Below are positions 5,181 through 5,339 of a stretch of 5,339 nt of DNA, in pieces. The DNA lies in the NCBI GenBank assembly GCA_934120735.1, contig CAKOVA010000098.1, positions 1 through 5,339 on the forward strand. Reading direction: 5' to 3'. Numbering within the stretch: the first letter of the stretch is position 1; each line of letters opens with the position of its first letter. The notes under the pieces are model-generated. The model saw nothing but the letters and a program-made list of their open reading frames with translations. It made no database searches and was not told where the DNA came from. The stretch is from an uncultured Prevotella sp. GTDB lineage: Bacteria > Bacteroidota > Bacteroidia > Bacteroidales > Bacteroidaceae. Made by a program: the position numbers and the translations under genes.

Positions 5181-5339
5181 TTAATTATTGCCTATCACGA
5201 TGAGTTTCTTCGCTTTGGAAACCTTCTGACTTCCTTCAGAAGAGAGTGACACACGGTAGAGATAAACGCCGGTTTGCAAGCGTGCCCCATTGTCAACTAT
5301 CAAATCCCAGTCAACAGTATAAGCATCATTAGTACTCAC
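5181..5339 (-). CDS. porU: Type IX secretion system sortase PorU (C-terminal 52 residues)
   Basis: Only the 3' end is in the window; the frame is open to the right edge and stops at TAA (5181-5183). The 52 visible residues end in a T9SS C-terminal-domain fold: VDWDLIVDNGARLQTGVYLYRVSL, then a short loop, then AKKLIVIGNN. The G-V-Y-L-Y-R motif and the final KKLIVI strand are the hallmarks. Other T9SS cargo proteins share this ending. The assignment to PorU, the surface cysteine protease that cleaves C-terminal signals, rests mainly on the adjacent downstream porV, since porU-porV is a conserved gene pair. The catalytic part lies outside the window and cannot be checked. Confidence 0.82.
   Translation of the reverse strand: MSTNDAYTVDWDLIVDNGARLQTGVYLYRVSLSSEGSQKVSKAKKLIVIGNN

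Overview
The window looks like chromosomal DNA from a Bacteroidales bacterium, most likely a Prevotella-type member. Three things support this: a SusC-family TonB-dependent receptor next to a FecR anti-sigma factor and a Bacteroidetes-type ECF sigma factor; the type IX secretion genes porU and porV side by side; and promoter-like sequences of the Bacteroidetes TAnnTTTG class rather than TATAAT. The species call is inference.

Left part (1-3102): a trans-envelope signalling module. On the minus strand lie the N-terminal 218 codons of a SusC/RagA-type receptor that carries an STN signalling domain (rest off the left edge), preceded by a complete fecR. On the plus strand, 740 bp away and divergent, is the ECF sigma factor gene. 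By analogy with FecA/FecR/FecI, substrate binding by the receptor is relayed through its STN domain to FecR in the inner membrane, which controls the sigma factor. The sigma factor would then drive the receptor operon. The sigma and fecR genes each have their own candidate Bacteroidetes promoter. The 740-bp gap is AT-rich and holds degenerate direct and inverted repeats, several stem-loops, a terminator-like hairpin and a GC-richer, coding-like fragment without a start codon.

Middle (3103-3953): the sigma gene converges on ispF (MEP isoprenoid pathway). A perfect 10-bp hairpin overlaps the ispF stop codon between them. Upstream of ispF, a 231-bp gap holds two distinct repeat structures: an array of about 18 units of 7-9 nt, mostly ending in CTAG, and a G/C-rich palindrome with a 22-nt direct duplication that ends exactly at the porV stop codon.

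Right part (3954-5339): porV, complete, and the last 52 codons of porU, both on the minus strand and probably co-transcribed. PorU (sortase) and PorV (outer-membrane shuttle) together form the attachment complex of the type IX secretion system.

The genes are all of recognisable families and I see no clearly new enzymatic system. The least explained material is non-coding: the CTAG array, the duplicated palindrome before ispF, and the structured repeat region between fecR and the sigma gene.
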